Source of the DNA: Victivallis vadensis
GTDB lineage: Bacteria; Verrucomicrobiota; Lentisphaeria; Victivallales; GWF2-50-93
Assembly: GCA_020718525.1 (NCBI GenBank)
Contig: DYRX01000135.1
Coordinates: 1 to 10,612 of the forward strand
DNA: 10,612 nt
Reading direction: 5' to 3'
Below, one piece after another: positions 7,036-10,612 of this stretch (its first letter is position 1; every line of letters starts with the position of its first letter). Below the pieces are notes generated by a model. The model ran no database searches and was not told the origin of the DNA. It worked only from the letters and a program-made list of their open reading frames with translations. The position numbers and the translations under genes were made by a program.

Positions 7036-9390
7036 ATGAAAAAATCAGAAATTTTCGAAGACGGTCTGAAAAAGCTTATTGCCGCCAAGCGTTCGCAGAA
7101 GATTCTCGACGGATGGTTTCTCTATCAGGAGATCAAGATGGAACTACGCGAGGAGCTCGAAAGGAGCGGACGCGATCCGGACTCTCCGTCTGCGCAGTCT
7201 GAAATACTTTGCGGATGCGTGGCGCGCATGCCGCTGTCAATACCTGAAGGTTCAGCGATAGCCGGAACTCAGGACGACGCGTTCTCGCCGAGCTACGCGC
7301 TGATAAATCCGGCGTTCAAGGTTGAAAGCTTCGCCGGCTACTGCGATCCGCTTGCAGTTTACAATGACATCAGGCCGTCGCGGCGCATTTCTGAGCAGAG
7401 AATATGCAAAGTCAGGGATTATTACAGCAAGACAAGATATGTGCGGAATCTTCAGAAGATCTACGGAGCCACCGGGGACGCGACGAAGGAGGTCGCCTTT
7501 TTTGTAGAGCCTGTAACAGGGCATGTCGTGCCAGATTTCAGACCCTTTCTGAAGAACGGGATTGCTGGTGCTTCCGCAGAGGCGTCGGAGCTCGGCGGCT
7601 ATCCGAAAACGATGCGGGACAGCCTGCGTGCCGCATCCATCCTTTCTCTGCGATACGCAAAACTTGCCTCAAGGCTTACCTCGTCTAGAAAAGATCCGAT
7701 GGAAAAAAAACGGCTACGCCTGATTACGGAAAACTGTGCGAGGGTTCCGGAGAAAGGCGCGGAGAATCTTCACCAGGCGATACAGTCATTCGCCCTGCTC
7801 TGGCAGGTGCTCTGTCTTGAGCAGTCGCCAAATCCATATGCCTTCTCCGTGGGGAATTTGGACAGAACACTTATGCCCTACCTCAAGGACCTGCCTTTCG
7901 ACGAAGCGGCAGAGCTCGTCCGCCATCTGCTGGCCTTCTTCATGGTGGGAGACAGATGCTGGGCCATATCGCAGAATATCATGGTGGCCGGCAAAGACAG
8001 CTCCGGTTCGGACGCTACAAACGAAATGAGCTATATTGTTTTGGAGGCATTCCGCCGATCGAACAATCCACAGCCGGCATTGTCAGTCAAACTGCATGGT
8101 AAAAGTCCGGAAAAGCTATATGAGAAGATGGGGGACTTCTTTTTTTCCAGGGGGCACTCGACGCCATCGCTCTTCAATGACGACATGATGTTCAGACTTC
8201 TGGAGAAAAAAGGTCTTGATAAGGAGGACTTGGGCGACTACTCCATAGCCGGATGCCAGGAACCACTCGTCATGGGAAAGGAGAACGGGAACACCACGAA
8301 CAGCTGGCTCAATCTCGCAAAGATACTCGAGCTCACACTCAACGACGGAGCATCTCTCATCAGCGGCAAGAAGATAGGCCTGTCCTGGAAGCAATTGGGG
8401 TACAAAAACTTCAAGTCCGTGTGCGAAGACATGGAGTCTGCGTACTGGAAGCAGTTCGACTATTTTCTCAGCAAAATGGTTTCCGCCGCCAATAAGTGCG
8501 TCGAAGCGCTTGGAACTGTGGCGGCGCCATTCTCGTCGGCAATGATGGGATGCCTTGAGAGCGGCAGAGACATGAGGGATTCTAAAAATCCGGGAACAAA
8601 ATATTTTGGAAGCGGCTGTCTCGTCCATGGACTCAGCGTGCTTTCCGACTCCATTGCCGCGATAGCAGAGCTTGGAAAGTCGGGGCTTGCAAGTCCGGAA
8701 AGGCTTCTCGATGCCCTCAGAAAGGACTTTCAGGGCGCAGAGGATATAAGGGGTTTTCTCCTTTCCGCTCCTAAATACGGAAACGGATGCAAGGATGCAG
8801 ACAGGCTTGCCGCCAGAATAGCCATGACAGTGTCGGAAAAAATTTCGGCATGCAAAAATCCGGCGGGCTCCGCATACACGCCCGACTTCTCTACTCCAAC
8901 AACGCATCTCCTTTATGGATATTGGGTTGGAGCTACCCCTGACGGGCGCAAAGCCAGGGAAATGCTCGGCTATGGCATTGATCCCCGCCCCGGCGTATCA
9001 AAAGGCGGAATCCAGGACAGGATGCTTTCATCATCGCGCCTGCCCTTCGATTCATTCTCCGGAGGCTACGCCTCCCATCTTGGACTGGCCCCACGAGACT
9101 TCAGCACATTCAAGGGGAATGCAGAAAAAGGCCGCGCGCTCAGAGACAGGGTTATTTCGCCCCTATTCAATTTCGATTCAAAAAGCAGATCCGCAAGTCC
9201 ATTCTATGTCTATTTCAACATTGACGATTCTTCGCATCTGAGGAAAGTCATGAACAATCCTGGCAAATATGCTCCATCAGGAATATACATCATGAGAATA
9301 CACGGCACATTTGTCAATTTCCTCGATCTTTCGCCTGCAATACAGGAGGACATCATAGAAAGGCTTGACCCGGCCTCGACCGCACTGTGA
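7036..9390 (+). CDS. Glycyl radical enzyme (pyruvate formate-lyase/dehydratase superfamily), substrate unknown
   Basis: The 784-residue protein has the superfamily layout. A PFL-type N-terminal region is followed by GNLDR (273-277) and the Cys loop AGCQEP with Cys407 and Glu409. Next come the ATPDGRKA segment and a C-terminal glycyl radical loop MRIHGTFVNF with Gly757. The single Cys followed by x-Glu groups it with the eliminase/decarboxylase side (glycerol dehydratase, CutC, HPAD) rather than PFL, which has two adjacent Cys. Two features are odd. The Gly is flanked by His and Thr where the family normally has Ser/Ala/Cys and Tyr/Phe/Trp. The position aligning with the catalytic Asp447 of glycerol dehydratase, 14 residues after the Cys, is Thr421. 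So glycerol or propanediol dehydration is unlikely, and the reaction is unassigned. Such enzymes are cytoplasmic, oxygen-sensitive and need a radical-SAM activase, which is not in the window. The strong AAAGGAGG site fixes the start. Confidence 0.9.
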   Translation: MKKSEIFEDGLKKLIAAKRSQKILDGWFLYQEIKMELREELERSGRDPDSPSAQSEILCGCVARMPLSIPEGSAIAGTQDDAFSPSYALINPAFKVESFAGYCDPLAVYNDIRPSRRISEQRICKVRDYYSKTRYVRNLQKIYGATGDATKEVAFFVEPVTGHVVPDFRPFLKNGIAGASAEASELGGYPKTMRDSLRAASILSLRYAKLASRLTSSRKDPMEKKRLRLITENCARVPEKGAENLHQAIQSFALLWQVLCLEQSPNPYAFSVGNLDRTLMPYLKDLPFDEAAELVRHLLAFFMVGDRCWAISQNIMVAGKDSSGSDATNEMSYIVLEAFRRSNNPQPALSVKLHGKSPEKLYEKMGDFFFSRGHSTPSLFNDDMMFRLLEKKGLDKEDLGDYSIAGCQEPLVMGKENGNTTNSWLNLAKILELTLNDGASLISGKKIGLSWKQLGYKNFKSVCEDMESAYWKQFDYFLSKMVSAANKCVEALGTVAAPFSSAMMGCLESGRDMRDSKNPGTKYFGSGCLVHGLSVLSDSIAAIAELGKSGLASPERLLDALRKDFQGAEDIRGFLLSAPKYGNGCKDADRLAARIAMTVSEKISACKNPAGSAYTPDFSTPTTHLLYGYWVGATPDGRKAREMLGYGIDPRPGVSKGGIQDRMLSSSRLPFDSFSGGYASHLGLAPRDFSTFKGNAEKGRALRDRVISPLFNFDSKSRSASPFYVYFNIDDSSHLRKVMNNPGKYAPSGIYIMRIHGTFVNFLDLSPAIQEDIIERLDPASTAL

Positions 9391-10397
9391 AAAGCAATGT
9401 GACATCCAGGATAAGGGACAGGATTGTGTCCGGCATCCTGTCCGGGCGCTACATGCCGGGCGACAAGATCCCTCCTGAGCGGGAAATGTCGCAGATTGCC
9501 AAGGCTAGCAGAGTCTCGGTCCGCGCCGCATACGAGGCTCTTTCCAAAGACGGGATCATTTCAAGAGACCACGGATCTGGAACAAGGGTCGCCAGCGCAT
9601 TCATAGGGCATGGGGGCAGTCCGGAACATATCGCCGTGCTCACGACGCTCCGCGATCCTTTCGCCAGGGATTTCATCGAGGCGGTCCAGAACGCATGCAA
9701 TCGCAAAGACATCCTCACAATACTGGCAGTCACCGAGGAGAACACGAAATCCCAGGAAGCCATGTCTGTGAGAATGCTCATGAAGGGCGTAAAAAACATG
9801 ATTGTCTGGGGCTTCGACAAGTCCTTGGACATCCGGCTCTTCGAGAGGCTCAGGATTTGCGGAGCAAACCTTGTCTTTTTTGACCGGATAAAGCCAGGTC
9901 CCTGCGCAGACTTCGTTGCATTGGACAACAAGCATGCAATCAAATCTCTGCTTTCCGACGCCGCATCTTCGGGCTTTTCCAATCTCGCATATGTTGATTC
10001 ATCAGGGCTTGATGTTGACAGCAACCTGGAGCGCAGAGATGCCTTCGAAAAAGAATGCGCGCTTAAAAATATACCGTTCAAAGTTTTCTCAATTCCCTGG
10101 AACTGCGGAAGTTCTGATGCAAAACAGGCATGCCACAAGTTCTTCGCGTCTAGAACTTCCGGGTTAAGCCCGGCCGTTGTCTGCGTGAACGATGTCGTCG
10201 CCGTCGCCGTCAAGCCCCATATTCCAGAGAAATGCGGAGTGTTCAGCATTGACGGCTCTCAGAGGGCTATAGCCCTTGGCATCAGGAGCTATGCTCAGCC
10301 GGTGGATAAAATGGCAGAGGCGAGTGTCGCGTCAATAATAAGGCAATGCAGTAATCCCTCCAAATGGAAAGCAGGCGAATCGAGATTTGCCTCCTGA
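9387..10397 (+). CDS. GntR-family regulator with LacI-like sugar-binding C-terminal domain
   Basis: The 336-residue product starts with a GntR winged helix-turn-helix at about 5-68. Its marks are the PGDKIPPERE segment (24-33), the recognition-helix region SVRAAYEALSKDGII and the wing HGSGTRV. From about 78 to 325 it resembles LacI/periplasmic-binding effector domains, with a strand HIAVLT, a VFFDRIKPGPCADFVALDN segment and VVCVNDVVAVAV near the C-terminus. This is the architecture of arabinose repressor AraR, a sugar-responsive repressor. The GTG start overlaps the TGA of the radical enzyme gene as GTGA, so the two are co-translated and the regulator is probably autoregulated from the 6983 promoter. 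A second in-frame GTG at 9399 is possible. The likely target is the inverted repeat at 6995-7015; the effector is probably a sugar or sugar phosphate of this pathway. Confidence 0.9.
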   Translation: MKSNVTSRIRDRIVSGILSGRYMPGDKIPPEREMSQIAKASRVSVRAAYEALSKDGIISRDHGSGTRVASAFIGHGGSPEHIAVLTTLRDPFARDFIEAVQNACNRKDILTILAVTEENTKSQEAMSVRMLMKGVKNMIVWGFDKSLDIRLFERLRICGANLVFFDRIKPGPCADFVALDNKHAIKSLLSDAASSGFSNLAYVDSSGLDVDSNLERRDAFEKECALKNIPFKVFSIPWNCGSSDAKQACHKFFASRTSGLSPAVVCVNDVVAVAVKPHIPEKCGVFSIDGSQRAIALGIRSYAQPVDKMAEASVASIIRQCSNPSKWKAGESRFAS

Positions 10398-10495
10398 GGC
10401 TAATCTGGACAAAGGAATCTCAAATCCAGGCTTCCTTACCCGTATATGGGGGAAATTATAATTATATGGAAAATGCATGTGTCGGATTTGCTTCA
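10398..10495. other. Intergenic segment downstream of the regulator
   Basis: After the TGA of the regulator there is an AT-leaning spacer with small palindromes (an AATTATAATT core at 10454-10463, a CCC/GGG stem around 10438-10450). I see no clear intrinsic terminator. A 25-codon ATG frame (10466-10543) begins here but is mostly produced by the hexamer repeat and is not called as a gene. Confidence 0.4.
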
Positions 10496-10564
10496 ATCGG
10501 GGTCGGGGTCGCTATCGGAATCGGAATCGATGCATGGGAATAATATTCGATCCCGATACCGACC
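10496..10564. repeat. Hexamer repeat forming a long inverted repeat
   Basis: Bases 10496-10531 are six tandem hexamers of the type (A/G)TCGGN: atcggg, gtcggg, gtcgct, atcgga, atcgga, atcgat. The bases at 10548-10564 are the same motif in reverse orientation. The segment 10507-10523 is complementary to 10548-10564 at 15 of 17 positions around a 24-base loop. The inner sequence contains the palindrome GAATA-A-TATTC. It looks like an intergenic repeat element rather than a gene, and may act as an RNA hairpin behind the regulator gene. Confidence 0.6.
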
Positions 10565-10612
10565 TGTCTGCGTGCTCGCACAGGCAGACCTGCTTGCGCG
10601 AGCGCGCAGGCA
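10562..10612. repeat. Two tandem 26-base hairpin units at the window edge
   Basis: Unit A (10562-10587) and unit B (10588-10612, cut by the edge) agree at 19 of 25 positions. Each folds the same way: a 5-base outer stem (CCTGT with ACAGG in A; CCTGC with GCAGG in B), a 2-base bulge on one side only, a GCG/CGC inner stem and a 4-base loop. The outer-stem difference is a compensatory T-A to C-G change. Both units end in CAGGCA. The array may continue beyond the window. Confidence 0.65.

Noticed and set aside
8116..8907. Minus-strand open frame of 263 codons inside the radical enzyme gene
   Set aside because: It is opposite well-conserved catalytic segments of the radical enzyme, and its Cys/Arg/His-rich product resembles no family.
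9449..10249. Minus-strand open frame of 266 codons
   Set aside because: Antisense shadow of the GntR-LacI regulator, whose helix-turn-helix and effector domain are evident on the plus strand.
10466..10543. Small 25-codon gene (Ile-Gly-rich)
   Set aside because: Its body is the hexamer repeat, it lacks a well-placed ribosome binding site, and the repeat structure explains the open frame.
10562..10612. CRISPR array
   Set aside because: The units are directly adjacent with no spacers, and they diverge from each other as hairpin repeats do.

Overview
The window reads as a chromosomal segment of an anaerobic, glycan- and sugar-using bacterium. The gene types suggest a relative of Lentisphaerota or another PVC lineage: a GntR-LacI hybrid regulator, an oxygen-sensitive glycyl radical enzyme, and an exported protein that looks built of beta-sandwich domains. 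This assignment is an inference from gene content only; there is no rRNA or other phylogenetic marker. Coding density is high, genes overlap by a few bases, and codon style is uniform, so nothing points to recent foreign DNA in the gene body of the window.

Left part (1-2182, minus strand): a Na+/phosphate cotransporter-family gene that runs off the left edge. It has an unusual N-terminal extension: a lipoprotein-type signal and two tandem invasin/Big_1-like Ig repeats, ahead of the two QSSSAT transport repeats and a PhoU-like C-terminal region. Middle-left (2463-5393, plus strand): a three-gene overlapping operon of a polysaccharide deacetylase-like protein, endonuclease III (nth) and an exported two-domain protein of unknown function. 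A good sigma70-type promoter lies about 160 bases upstream of the first gene. A 280-base divergent intergenic region separates these two units.

Middle-right (5440-10397): a likely sugar-catabolic module. An FGGY carbohydrate kinase (minus) and a divergent glycyl radical enzyme (plus) face away from each other across only 84 bases. Those bases hold two near-consensus promoters with overlapping -10 boxes, both covered by one 7+7 inverted repeat. A GntR-LacI-type regulator follows the radical enzyme with a 4-base GTGA overlap and is the natural candidate to bind that repeat. The radical enzyme keeps the catalytic Cys and the radical Gly. It departs from the usual residues around the Gly and lacks the Asp typical of glycerol/propanediol dehydratases, so its reaction is unassigned. 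No activating radical-SAM enzyme is present in the window. Downstream of the kinase, an open stretch without an ATG start looks like the 3' remnant of another gene.

Right edge (10398-10612): non-coding or nearly so. It holds a hexamer repeat that forms a long inverted repeat and, at the very end, two tandem 26-base hairpin units with a compensatory base-pair change, probably the start of a longer repeat element outside the window. I see no tRNA, rRNA, CRISPR array, insertion sequence or origin.
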